Shown one piece after another: positions 1 to 7,120 of a DNA stretch of 9,982 nt. Numbering within the stretch: the stretch's first letter is position 1; every line of letters begins with the position of its first letter. Origin of the DNA: Verrucomicrobiota bacterium (GTDB lineage Bacteria; Verrucomicrobiota; Verrucomicrobiia; Opitutales; Seribacteraceae); contig JACNJI010000178.1 in the NCBI GenBank assembly GCA_014382645.1, forward strand, positions 1 to 9,982. The letters are read 5' to 3'. The notes under the pieces were generated by a model. That model was given only the letters and a program-made list of their open reading frames with translations. It was not told the origin of the DNA and did no database searches. Position numbers and translations under genes: made by a program.

Positions 1-643
1 TTCGGGATTTGTGTATGCTCTCGACGTGGCCGACGGTCTTCTCCGGTCAGGTCGGTACAAAAAAGCCCTAGTAGTGGGAGCGGAAAAACTATCGAGTATT
101 ATCGATTGGGAAGATCGTTCCACCTGCGTGCTTTTTGGCGATGGAGCCGGTGCCGCCGTATTGGGGATCGATGGCGACGGACCTCGACTCGAAGGTTTTC
201 TATGTGGAGCGGATGGAGCCAATCCGTCTTTACTTTGTCAACCTGCTGGCGGTTCCTCCAAGCCGGCCTCGGTGGAAAGTCTCCAAGGCCGGGAACATTT
301 TCTTAAGATGAACGGGCGAGAGATTTTCAAGAACGCTGTACGCGTCATGGAAGATGCTGGTAGGACTCTATTAGAAAGACACGGGTTGACACCCGATGAC
401 GTTGATCACGTCATACCTCATCAGGCAAACCGAAGAATAGTTGAAAGCCTTTCCCATCGCCTTTCCATACCGATGGACAAGTTTTACTGCAATCTCGAGA
501 AATACGGTAACACTTCTGCAGCATCTATCCCTATCGCAATGGACGAAGCTAGGCGCACTGGTATTTTTAAGTCTGGCGAAATTGGTCTTTTGGTTGCCTT
601 TGGGGCAGGCTTGACTTGGGCTTCGGCCATTTTACGCTTTTAG
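1..643 (+). CDS. fabH: Beta-ketoacyl-ACP synthase III (KAS III), 3' part only
   Basis: KAS III condenses acetyl-CoA (or another primer acyl-CoA) with malonyl-ACP to start type II fatty acid synthesis in the cytoplasm. The reading frame is open from the window edge. The first whole codons give [12 protein letters not shown], which in the family directly follows the catalytic Cys, so the window begins on the last base of that Cys codon (a T, as in TGT). The other two catalytic residues are present: His in IPHQANRRI (codon 419-421) and Asn in [10 protein letters not shown] (codon 509-511). The C-terminus [18 protein letters not shown] is the usual glycine-rich end. The GTG at 11 is an internal Val, not a start. 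About 110 N-terminal residues lie outside the window. The next gene starts 20 nt downstream on the same strand, so this probably opens or belongs to the operon running to rpe. The identification is firm; only the 5' end is missing. Confidence 0.96.
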   Translation, partial: SGFVYALDVADGLLRSGRYKKALVVGAEKLSSIIDWEDRSTCVLFGDGAGAAVLGIDGDGPRLEGFLCGADGANPSLLCQPAGGSSKPASVESLQGREHFLKMNGREIFKNAVRVMEDAGRTLLERHGLTPDDVDHVIPHQANRRIVESLSHRLSIPMDKFYCNLEKYGNTSAASIPIAMDEARRTGIFKSGEIGLLVAFGAGLTWASAILRF

Positions 644-663
644 CATCACTCATCTTAACGAAA

Positions 664-1791
664 ATGAACCTCTTACGCCTTACACCAATTCTTTTACTAC
701 TTGTTTCACTAGGAACTGATCTTTGGGCTGCCTCCCCCCGAGATTCCCGCCGCCGTTCCCCAGGGACTGAGCGACGGCAGCCCGACGAAAAGAATTACCT
801 CTTCCAAGGCACTGGTATTTTTGGAAAAAATCGTGACCCCATCGAATTCGAACAAGCAAAGGGGTGGTTTCTTCAGGGAGAAGCGGAAGAAAAAAAGGGA
901 GATCAAAGGAATGCCCTTGGGTTTTATGAAAAATTCTCAAAACGCAGAACCGATGCACGTTTAACCCGCGAAGGCGTCGAAGTGCAAGTCGGACCGGAAG
1001 CCTTATTTCGGGCAGGTCGAATTCTTGAGGGTCGAGGAGATTGGTCCAGAGCGTTTGACCGATTGCGCCTCATTGCTGAAGCTTATACCGAGTATGACTT
1101 CGACAAGGTTGCCGGTGCCCTTATGAGGCTCACCGAACGCTTAGCCAAGGAAAAGCAGCCTCGCAAATGGGGCTTTATCCCTCGTTTTCGTAGCGGAGAG
1201 CAGGACCGTCTCCGCCTCAACGAGATTGCTCGTCTTGCACGAGGTCCGAAGTACGCTCCACGAGCACTTACCGCTCTTGCCGAAATTGCCCGCAAGGACA
1301 ATGAAGATGATGAAGCGATCGATGCCCTCGAGCGACTAGTGAATCTTTATCCAGAGAGCCATTACTGTGAAAAAGCTTACTATGACCTCGCTGTCATTCA
1401 TGAGGCCATGGTGGCAGGTGCCGATTACGACCAAGGGGCTACCCTTAAGGCAGTGAATTTTTACGAAGATTATTTAATCCTTCACGAAGCACCCTCTCCA
1501 AGGTCGCGTCACGAAAGCAACGATGAGTTTGCCGCGAGATTAGCCTCCGCCAAGGAGAGATTGGTCAAAGCTGAAGAAGGACGGCATCGAATGCGGGAAG
1601 TACTTTCGGCGAGCAAACTTCGCGTTGGTCGATTCGTCGAGAAAAACGGCAAATTTTTCATTATGCACTGGAAAGAGCTAGGAGCTCGTCCTGCGCTTCA
1701 ATTTTATAGAGAAGCTATTACGGTTGCTCCCGAATCGGAATCAGCTCGTGAAGCCAAAGCTCGGATTGCTGACTTGCGTGGCAAGGAATGA
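664..1791 (+). CDS. Secreted TPR protein, BamD-like outer-membrane assembly factor
   Basis: Predicted 375-residue exported protein built of tetratricopeptide-like helices. The ATG at 664 is chosen over the in-frame TTG at 616, because 616 lies inside fabH and 664 places a signal peptide at the N-terminus: MNLLR, a hydrophobic core, then cleavage near LWA-A (residues 20-23). There is no Cys near the cleavage site, so unlike classical BamD it does not look like a lipoprotein. TPR-like segments are seen at about residues 65-98, 110-145, 197-250 (with EAIDALERLVNLYPES) and 340-372 (ALQFYREAITVAPES). BamD is usually near 245 residues; the extra length is a central insert plus a C-terminal repeat. 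The following gene is LptE-like and overlaps by 4 nt, which supports an envelope-assembly role. No clear Shine-Dalgarno is visible. The TPR/secreted call is solid. The BamD assignment is inference; a generic periplasmic TPR protein is the alternative. Confidence 0.75.
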   Translation: MNLLRLTPILLLLVSLGTDLWAASPRDSRRRSPGTERRQPDEKNYLFQGTGIFGKNRDPIEFEQAKGWFLQGEAEEKKGDQRNALGFYEKFSKRRTDARLTREGVEVQVGPEALFRAGRILEGRGDWSRAFDRLRLIAEAYTEYDFDKVAGALMRLTERLAKEKQPRKWGFIPRFRSGEQDRLRLNEIARLARGPKYAPRALTALAEIARKDNEDDEAIDALERLVNLYPESHYCEKAYYDLAVIHEAMVAGADYDQGATLKAVNFYEDYLILHEAPSPRSRHESNDEFAARLASAKERLVKAEEGRHRMREVLSASKLRVGRFVEKNGKFFIMHWKELGARPALQFYREAITVAPESESAREAKARIADLRGKE

Positions 1792-2360
1792 GCCATACCC
1801 GTAAAGCAAACGGGTCTAGCTATCGGTGGGCATCTTTTACGTCCCTTTATTTTCGTTTTTTCGGCATAACCTTCCTCCTCTTCTTCTCCGTCCTCGGAGG
1901 TTGCCGGTATGCCCTAGGTCCTGCAGGAAAACTTTCGTTTGATCGTCTATACGTGCGTGTCGTTCACAATGATTCACTAGCGCCACAGGCCGGGCCTCTA
2001 CTGTCACGTGCTCTTCGCGAGGAAATCCTTCGTGACGTACGGACTCGGCTTGTGAATTCGCCAGAAGATGCGGATGCTATTTTAACGGTTCGCCTCATTG
2101 ACTATGATCAAATTCCCGAAGCTTACCGCTCCGACGATACTGCGCTTGCCGCTAGTTTTCGATTGAGGCTTTTTGCTCTTGCCCACCTAAACTCGTCACC
2201 AAGCGGAAAATCACTATTGAAGGAAACACTCTTTAACTCCAATGCGTCCACCATCGCTTCAAGCCAGACCTCAACACCCGTTTCTCGTCAACCTATGATG
2301 ACAACCTCTCGATCCCTTGCCCGACAAATTGCCGCTTTCGTAAACCTAACCGAATGGTGA
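1788..2360 (+). CDS. LptE-like LPS-assembly lipoprotein
   Basis: Small 190-residue predicted outer-membrane lipoprotein. After a rather long N-terminal region (about 23 residues) comes a hydrophobic stretch ending in the lipobox LGGC, with Cys39 as the likely lipidated residue. The mature start CRYALGP resembles the C-G-Y-x-L-x-G start of LptE proteins, and the next segment, LYVRVVHNDS, resembles their first beta strand. It is followed by a helix (LLSRALREEILRDVRTRL) and a DADAILTVRLIDYD strand, the order expected for the LptE / DUF-type fold. In the family LptE plugs the LptD barrel and helps insert lipopolysaccharide. The ATG overlaps the stop of the TPR gene (ATGA), so translation is probably coupled. 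Its own stop overlaps the rpe start by 7 nt. Sequence similarity in this family is low, so the call rests on the lipobox, the segment order and the neighbourhood. Confidence 0.7.
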   Translation: MSHTRKANGSSYRWASFTSLYFRFFGITFLLFFSVLGGCRYALGPAGKLSFDRLYVRVVHNDSLAPQAGPLLSRALREEILRDVRTRLVNSPEDADAILTVRLIDYDQIPEAYRSDDTALAASFRLRLFALAHLNSSPSGKSLLKETLFNSNASTIASSQTSTPVSRQPMMTTSRSLARQIAAFVNLTEW

Positions 2361-3052
2361 CTACTGACTTTGACGCTTTCTTCGGGGATTCTCGCCCTCG
2401 GATTCTCGCTCCTTCAATCCTTGCCGGAGACCATGCCGACCTAGCTGGCTCTCTTGCCGAAATCGAACGTGACGGCCGCCGCTGGGTCCATTTGGACGTG
2501 ATGGACGGACACTTTGTTCCCAACGTCACCTTCGGTCCCCAGACAGTAGCCGATCTGCGCCGGCGAACGGATATTTTTCTAGATGTCCATTTAATGATGG
2601 AATGCCCCCATCAATTTTTGGATGCCTTTGCCGAGGCCGGAGCGGATCTTATTAGCATACACATCGAACCCGACTACGATCATGCAGACGCTCTCTCTCG
2701 GATACGTGCTTTAGGCAAGCGATCAGGCATCGTCATTAACCCGGATACACAGGCCGAAAAAGTCTTTCCCTATCTTGATGAGGTGGATCTTGTTCTTTGC
2801 ATGACCGTGCAACCTGGATTCGGGGGACAAGCCTTTATGCCGGAAGTTCTCGACAAGGTCGGGATTTTCCATGAGCTTCGCGAAAAGGAAGGACATCGTT
2901 ATCTAATCGAAGTTGACGGTGGAATAACTCCTGAAAACTTGCCACTTTGCACCAAGGCGGGAGTGGATGTCTTTGTGGCTGGAACAGCCTACTACAAGGC
3001 CGATGCGGCAACCCGTAAAGATTTCGCCGAACTGGCGGGCGAGACCGCCTAG
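2354..3052 (+). CDS. rpe: Ribulose-phosphate 3-epimerase
   Basis: Interconverts ribulose 5-phosphate and xylulose 5-phosphate in the pentose phosphate pathway (cytoplasm). The 232-residue protein is a TIM barrel of normal family length. The motifs appear in order: APSILAGD (19-26), [17 protein letters not shown] (46-62), DVHLM (77-81), [10 protein letters not shown] (152-161), EVDGGI (186-191) and VAGTAYY. The expected metal ligands are His46, Asp48, His79 and Asp188, with the two Asp also serving as acid/base. VQPGFGGQ replaces the more common VNPGFGGQ, a conservative change in the phosphate-loop region. The start ATG at 2354 overlaps the preceding stop by 7 nt; a GTG immediately after (2357) is an alternative. 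It is the last gene of the operon, converging on hppA with only 6 nt between the stop codons. Confidence 0.96.
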   Translation: MVTTDFDAFFGDSRPRILAPSILAGDHADLAGSLAEIERDGRRWVHLDVMDGHFVPNVTFGPQTVADLRRRTDIFLDVHLMMECPHQFLDAFAEAGADLISIHIEPDYDHADALSRIRALGKRSGIVINPDTQAEKVFPYLDEVDLVLCMTVQPGFGGQAFMPEVLDKVGIFHELREKEGHRYLIEVDGGITPENLPLCTKAGVDVFVAGTAYYKADAATRKDFAELAGETA

Positions 3053-3060
3053 ACTCTTTT
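3034..3060 (+). terminator. Possible weak rho-independent terminator at the rpe stop
   Basis: A perfect GC-only 5-bp stem, GGCGG (3034-3038) with CCGCC (3045-3049) around a 6-nt loop, overlaps the rpe stop codon. A TTTT run follows at 3057-3060. The 7-nt gap between stem and T-run is longer than normal, so termination may be weak. The convergent hppA stop lies within the T-run, and no T-run follows the same hairpin on the opposite strand, so it would serve rpe only. Confidence 0.3.
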
Positions 3061-5257
3061 ACAGCATAGGTGCAATTACCAGCGCCACAACGGTCATTAA
3101 CTTGAGCAGAATATTGAGGGAGGGTCCCGAGGTGTCCTTGAGAGGATCTCCAACTGTATCGCCAACTACCGAAGCCTTGTGGGCTTCGGAGCCCTTTACC
3201 AGTTTTTCTCCGCCGACTTCGTAGCCTTCCTCGATCATTTTCTTTGCGTTGTCCCAAGCACCTCCTGCATTCGATTGAAAGAGGGCCAAGAGCACTCCCG
3301 ATACGGTTACCCCGGCAAGGAGTCCGCCGAGCATCGTCGCTCCGCCAAGAAAACCCACCGCGACCGGTGTCATGACGGCAATCATGCCGGGAGCCACCAT
3401 TTCCCGAATAGCGGCCTGAGTTGAGATCGATACGCATTCCCCGTATTCTGCTTCATCTATGGCTTTGTCGAATGCGGCCTTGTCCTCCTTATTCCAATCT
3501 TCGGAATCTACTCCTTCGTTTCGCTTCATGACTTCTAAAGCTTTCTTTAGGGCGGGAATGTCTCGGAACTGGCGGCGTACCTCATGGATCATCGACATGG
3601 CGGCCCTTCCTACGGCGTTCATTGCCAAAGCACTAAAGAGAAAGGGCAGCATGGCTCCTACAAAGAGACCAGCCATGACTTCGGGTTTGGTAATGTCAAT
3701 TGCAGCTAATTTTTCCTCGTGAGTTTGGTTATAAGATGCCGTAAAAGCGGCAAAGAGCGCCAGTGCGGTAAGTGCCGCGGATCCTATTGCGAAGCCCTTG
3801 CCTATTGCCGCTGTTGTATTGCCGACTGCATCTAACTTGTCCGTCCGCTTGCGCACCTCGGCAGGTAGCTCTGCCATTTGGGCAATACCACCTGCATTAT
3901 CGGAAATTGGTCCGTAGGCGTCGACAGCAAGCTGAATTCCTGTATTTGAAAGCATCCCTACGGCGGCGATTGCAATACCGTAAAGACCCGCAAATTCGTA
4001 TGCCCCCATAATGGACGCGGCAATTACGAGGATAGGGAAAGTGGTGGAGATCATTCCGACTCCTAAACCAGCGATGATAGTAGTGGCTGCCCCCGTGACG
4101 GACTGCTCCACAATGGATCTTACGGGTTTCTTCCCGGTCCCCGTATAGTGTTCCGTTATAAGACCAATGGCCAACCCAGCCGCCAAGCCTATGATTGTAG
4201 CCCAAAACACGCCAATGGCCGTATACTCGATGCCGTCGATATGCCAAGTTTCCGGAAGGAGCTTGTTGATTACGAAGTATGAAGCTAGAACCATTACGGC
4301 AGATGAACCAAATTCTCCGATATTGAGAGCACGCTGAGGATCTCCGCCCTCGCGTACCTTGACGAAGAAAGTGCCAAGAATGGATGTTCCTATGCCGATT
4401 GCTCCTAGCACGAGCGGTAGCATTACGGGAGACATTCCTCCGAGGAAGTCCTGAAAGTCCGGAGAGCCGGAAACTAAGGCGGCACCAAGTACCATCGTGG
4501 CGATGATTGACCCGACATAGGACTCAAACAAGTCAGCTCCCATGCCTGCGACATCACCTACGTTATCACCCACATTGTCTGCAATGGTGGCGGGATTGAG
4601 CGGATGATCCTCGGGAATCCCAGCTTCTACCTTTCCTACCAAATCGGCACCGACATCAGCCGCTTTAGTATAAATTCCCCCGCCCACGCGTGCGAACAAA
4701 GCGATCGAAGAAGCCCCGAAGGAAAACCCCGTGATTACCGCAAGAGTCTTCGTAAGGGCATCCCCTCCCTCAAAGGCATTGAAGTGGGTTACGAAGTAGG
4801 CAAAGAGTCCGCCTAGGCCAAGAATCCCCAATCCAACCACCCCAAGACCCATCACGGCACCACCGGAAAAGGCTATTTCCAGAGCTTTGCCCAGACTTTC
4901 TCGAGCAGCGTTCGTCGTCCTCACATTGGCCTTTGTGGCTACACGCATTCCTAGAAAGCCAGCCAATGCGGAACATAGAGCTCCGACGACAAAGGAAACG
5001 GCCACCAATGGATCTGAGCTTTCATTTTCGTATCCGCTCCAAGCCAAAAGTGCAGCCACGCATATAACGAATATGGCCAAAACGCGATACTCTGCCTTTA
5101 GAAAGGCCATGGCCCCATCTTGAATCGCCTTGGCAATGTTCTGCATGCGTTCGGTTCCCGCATCTGCCGCAGTGACCTGGGAGGTTTTCCAAAATGTAAA
5201 AAGAAGGGCGACGACACCAGTCGCCGGAATCACATATATTAGTTCCTGTAAGTTCAT
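3059..5257 (-). CDS. hppA: K+-dependent, Na+-type membrane pyrophosphatase
   Basis: Multi-spanning membrane protein of 732 residues (normal family length) that hydrolyses cytoplasmic pyrophosphate and pumps cations outward. Signature motifs: [11 protein letters not shown] (201-211), DNVGDNVGD (227-235), [13 protein letters not shown] (453-465) and [17 protein letters not shown] (699-715), with the Asp residues that bind Mg-PPi. [10 protein letters not shown] (479-488) has Ala483 and Gly486 where K+-independent enzymes carry Lys and Thr, indicating K+ dependence. In transmembrane helix 6, [10 protein letters not shown] puts the semi-conserved Glu (Glu245) at the position of Thermotoga Glu246. 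H+-PPases instead have Gly there and Glu four residues later. This points to Na+ transport; the dual Na+/H+ subclass cannot be excluded by eye. The ATG at 5257 has no obvious Shine-Dalgarno. The gene is monocistronic here, convergent with rpe and divergent from the MORN gene. Confidence 0.96.
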   Translation of the reverse strand: MNLQELIYVIPATGVVALLFTFWKTSQVTAADAGTERMQNIAKAIQDGAMAFLKAEYRVLAIFVICVAALLAWSGYENESSDPLVAVSFVVGALCSALAGFLGMRVATKANVRTTNAARESLGKALEIAFSGGAVMGLGVVGLGILGLGGLFAYFVTHFNAFEGGDALTKTLAVITGFSFGASSIALFARVGGGIYTKAADVGADLVGKVEAGIPEDHPLNPATIADNVGDNVGDVAGMGADLFESYVGSIIATMVLGAALVSGSPDFQDFLGGMSPVMLPLVLGAIGIGTSILGTFFVKVREGGDPQRALNIGEFGSSAVMVLASYFVINKLLPETWHIDGIEYTAIGVFWATIIGLAAGLAIGLITEHYTGTGKKPVRSIVEQSVTGAATTIIAGLGVGMISTTFPILVIAASIMGAYEFAGLYGIAIAAVGMLSNTGIQLAVDAYGPISDNAGGIAQMAELPAEVRKRTDKLDAVGNTTAAIGKGFAIGSAALTALALFAAFTASYNQTHEEKLAAIDITKPEVMAGLFVGAMLPFLFSALAMNAVGRAAMSMIHEVRRQFRDIPALKKALEVMKRNEGVDSEDWNKEDKAAFDKAIDEAEYGECVSISTQAAIREMVAPGMIAVMTPVAVGFLGGATMLGGLLAGVTVSGVLLALFQSNAGGAWDNAKKMIEEGYEVGGEKLVKGSEAHKASVVGDTVGDPLKDTSGPSLNILLKLMTVVALVIAPML

Positions 5258-5290
5258 TTATTGTATTAGTTTGCCAATGATTACACCGAT

Positions 5291-5320
5291 GATCGCTTTT
5301 GATCGTTTTTGATCGTTTTT
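5291..5320. repeat. Three tandem 10-bp repeats with phased T-tracts
   Basis: Three head-to-tail copies of GATCG(C/T)TTTT occupy 5291-5300, 5301-5310 and 5311-5320. The second and third are identical and the first differs by one base. Each carries a GATC and a T-tract of 4-5. The period of 10 bp matches one helical turn, so the T-tracts lie on one face, a layout known to bend DNA. The array lies 34-63 nt upstream of the hppA ATG, within its likely promoter or leader. Function is not known; a protein-binding array or intrinsic curvature is inferred. Confidence 0.7.
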
Positions 5321-5483
5321 GACAGAAAGGCAATCAAGAAACTGAAGTTTTTTACCGCGAAAAGAAGGGACAAAACTAGGAGGACAAGATGTGGTTCGGT
5401 TCTTTGCTCTAACTTGTCTTGACTTAATTAGTAAGATAGCTGCCATAAGCACAAATAAATCCTTAGAGCAATCCAAATGTAAC

Positions 5484-5520
5484 AGATCTCTTATTCCGCC
5501 TTGCAAAGAAGATCTTTTTT
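5484..5520 (+). terminator. Terminator-like hairpin in the leader of the MORN gene
   Basis: AGATCTCTT (5484-5492) pairs with AAG (5506-5508) plus AGATCT (5510-5515), with one bulged A at 5509 and a 13-nt loop. The stem runs directly into six T (5515-5520). The stem is AT-rich and therefore weak. It ends 15 nt before the ATG at 5536, and the only gene upstream runs the other way, so it is not a normal end-of-gene terminator. An attenuator or a chance structure are the alternatives. Confidence 0.3.
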
Positions 5521-5535
5521 CCTAGGATTAAAGTC

Positions 5536-6912
5536 ATGAATTCGCCCATCTTTAATATATGTCTGGCCTGTGCCGGCTTTTCTTTGACTTGTTGCACCAA
5601 CACTTACGAGCACGCATCTCGTATGAGCCCTAGTCAGAGCGTTGCGATTCCGGCTAGCCAAGATGCCGTTCAGATAAAAGCCGATGAGTATGACACTTTT
5701 TTTGAACGTAGGTATGGTTTACTCTTCAAGACCTTTGCCAACGAACCCTTCTCCGGTCGAATCGTAACGATCGAAAATGAAAATGGTCGTGATTTTGTTG
5801 CGACTGACGAAACCTATAAAGCTGGGAAGCGAGACGGTCTTAGCGCACGCTGGTTTCCCGACGGACAAAAGATGTACGAACGTCATTATCACGAAGGGAA
5901 ATGGCACGGGTTGGTAACTCGATGGTGGCCCAATGGACAAAAGATGTACGTTAGGGCGTATACTCACGGGCAGCGACATGGGCAAGATGTCACTTGGAGA
6001 TCCGATGGCACCCAGATCGATCTTTCGATACCCGTAACTCCTGTGCCCGTCCGTACAAGTTCGCCGAGTACTGAGCTGGGCATTACCACCGATACATCTA
6101 TTCCCGGAGGACAAACCACTCTTCCCGAGGTCGAAACCGCGATCGATCCAGTTCCATCCTTTCCTCCCATCGAACCCTCTTCGGTAACCCCCGTTACTTC
6201 CGGAACTGCCTCGGATGCCTTGCCGGGTCTTCCTGCAAATCCTGCAGGTTTAGATACCAGTTTACCTGTGACCTCCGGTTTTCCGGAACTGTCTCCGGTT
6301 CCAACGCTGGATCCCCTTCCGCTTACCGTAACGCCGACTTTTCCTTCACTTGACAATGCAACTTCTACCGGAGGTCTAGATCCATTTCCCGGCCCCCCGC
6401 TTGACGTCACCGATCCTGCAATTCCTTCCGACACACTTACTCTTGATCCGATTTTTCCACCACCACCACCGATCCCCTTCAGTGAAATTCCGCTTACGCC
6501 TCCTCCACTTGATTCAGGACTTCCTCCCTCACCTCCTCTACCGCCACCTCTTGACAATAGCCTTCCCGACTTTCCTCCTCTAGATAGCGGTTCCGTTCCC
6601 GAAAACGTTGATCCCCTTCCCGGAGCACCTTTGGATTTTCCTGCCCCCGTGGAACCACCTGCAGCACCTCCTGTTCCCGCCGGCGACCTTCCGGGATTCC
6701 CCCCGCTCGATTCTTCGGGTGCCGATCCGGCATCCTTTGATGCCTTGCCGGTTCCGCCACCTCCTGCCCCTGTGCCTGATTTCGTTTTGCCTCCCCCCGC
6801 ACCTCCTCTTGATACACAAGGCGGAGATGCCGGAGTCCTTCCTCCACTTCCAGGTGCCACCCCTTCTCCCTCCGATTCCGGCGGACTTCCTCCCTTGCCT
6901 CCACTTCCCTAG
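5536..6912 (+). CDS. MORN_2-repeat (YwqK-like) probable lipoprotein with Pro-rich PPLD tail
   Basis: A 458-residue protein of unknown function. The ATG at 5536 has a Shine-Dalgarno AGGA at 5524-5527, 8 nt upstream. Residues 1-20 look like a signal peptide ending in LTCC, a poor but possible lipobox (Cys19 or Cys20). Residues 97-159 contain three MORN_2 repeats of 24 residues, each starting G-K/Q-x-x-G: GKRDGLSARWFPDGQKMYE, GKWHGLVTRWWPNGQKMYV, then GQRHGQDVTWRSDGT. Such repeats define the family often labelled 'YwqK antitoxin', but no toxin partner is nearby and the label does not prove that role. From about residue 165 to the end the protein is low-complexity, rich in Pro, Leu, Asp and Ser, with PPLD occurring six times and APLD once, and few basic residues. 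The tail is likely disordered and may be a wall- or envelope-spanning spacer. Secretion is moderately supported; function is unknown. Confidence 0.85.
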   Translation: MNSPIFNICLACAGFSLTCCTNTYEHASRMSPSQSVAIPASQDAVQIKADEYDTFFERRYGLLFKTFANEPFSGRIVTIENENGRDFVATDETYKAGKRDGLSARWFPDGQKMYERHYHEGKWHGLVTRWWPNGQKMYVRAYTHGQRHGQDVTWRSDGTQIDLSIPVTPVPVRTSSPSTELGITTDTSIPGGQTTLPEVETAIDPVPSFPPIEPSSVTPVTSGTASDALPGLPANPAGLDTSLPVTSGFPELSPVPTLDPLPLTVTPTFPSLDNATSTGGLDPFPGPPLDVTDPAIPSDTLTLDPIFPPPPPIPFSEIPLTPPPLDSGLPPSPPLPPPLDNSLPDFPPLDSGSVPENVDPLPGAPLDFPAPVEPPAAPPVPAGDLPGFPPLDSSGADPASFDALPVPPPPAPVPDFVLPPPAPPLDTQGGDAGVLPPLPGATPSPSDSGGLPPLPPLP

Positions 6913-6926
6913 GTTAAGTAGATTTC

Positions 6927-6952
6927 GTTCCTTGATATTAATGGTAAGGAAC
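6927..6952. repeat. Perfect 7-bp inverted repeat after the MORN gene
   Basis: GTTCCTT (6927-6933) and AAGGAAC (6946-6952) flank a 12-nt AT-rich spacer, starting 15 nt after the MORN stop. No T-run follows, so it is not a classical terminator. It could be a 3' mRNA-stabilising stem or an operator half-site pair. Confidence 0.35.
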
Positions 6953-7006
6953 AGTGGATTAAGATTTCTGCATCCAGTTATTAACTACTCTATCTTGGGA
7001 TTTCTC

Positions 7007-7029
7007 CTAATCCTGAAGAAACGGATTAG
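7007..7029 (+). terminator. Inverted repeat, possible terminator of the MORN transcript
   Basis: CTAATCC (7007-7013) and GGATTAG (7023-7029) form a perfect 7-bp stem with a 9-nt loop, followed by the interrupted T-rich stretch TTTCACTTT. This is the better terminator candidate of the two stems in the gap, though AT-rich and about 95 nt beyond the MORN stop. It could equally be an operator or leader structure for the Rieske operon. Confidence 0.3.
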
Positions 7030-7120
7030 TTTCACTTTAGAGAAAAAGCTAAGTTGCGGTTCTCTGTGCTTGGAATGTCATGCCTCATGGCTATTGTGAC
7101 CAAAATTCTTTTTTACCATT

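Larger units (their letters stand above)
5258..5535. promoter_or_regulatory. Divergent intergenic region between hppA and the MORN gene
   Basis: This 278-nt region should contain promoters for both flanking genes. On the plus strand a TTGACT hexamer lies at 5419-5424, but its best -10 partner (CATAAG, 5444-5449) is 19 nt away, so the promoter call is weak. No convincing sigma-70-like pair was found on the minus strand for hppA. The region also holds the phased 10-bp repeats near hppA and a terminator-like hairpin near the MORN gene, listed separately. No coding potential is evident. Confidence 0.4.
6913..7120. other. Intergenic region between the MORN gene and the Rieske gene
   Basis: This 208-nt gap holds two perfect 7-bp inverted repeats (6927-6952 and 7007-7029, listed separately) and should contain the promoter of the Rieske/cytochrome operon. 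I see no confident -35/-10 pair; TTGGAA with TATTGT 16 nt later, at about 7070-7097, is the least bad. An ATG at 6941 opens 52 codons to a TGA at 7097-7099, with a hydrophobic stretch and a CLECH motif. It has no Shine-Dalgarno and both inverted repeats touch it, so it is not annotated as a gene. Confidence 0.4.

Noticed and set aside
616..663. Upstream TTG start for the TPR gene
   Set aside because: It would overlap fabH by 28 nt and bury the signal peptide behind 16 extra residues; the ATG at 664 gives a normal signal peptide.
2835..3437. 200-codon minus-strand ORF across rpe and hppA
   Set aside because: It overlaps two well-conserved genes and its Arg/Ser/Gly-rich product looks like a frame shadow.
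5288..5322. GATC cluster as a replication-origin-like element
   Set aside because: Only three GATC, all explained by one 10-bp tandem repeat; no DnaA-box cluster or AT-rich unwinding region and no dnaA or dnaN nearby.
5964..6860. Long minus-strand ORF of 298 codons rich in Gly and Ser
   Set aside because: It is the antisense reading of the Pro-rich MORN gene tail; Pro codons read in reverse give Gly-rich low complexity. No start signal or recognisable domain.
6380..6912. Repeats in the Pro-rich coding region as a CRISPR-like or minisatellite array
   Set aside because: The repeats are at protein level (PPLD) with irregular spacing and varied codons; there are no constant DNA repeats with unique spacers.
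5536..6912. MORN gene as half of a toxin-antitoxin system
   Set aside because: The 'YwqK antitoxin' label is a family name only. No small toxin-like gene is adjacent, the neighbours are hppA and the bc operon, and the protein appears to be secreted.
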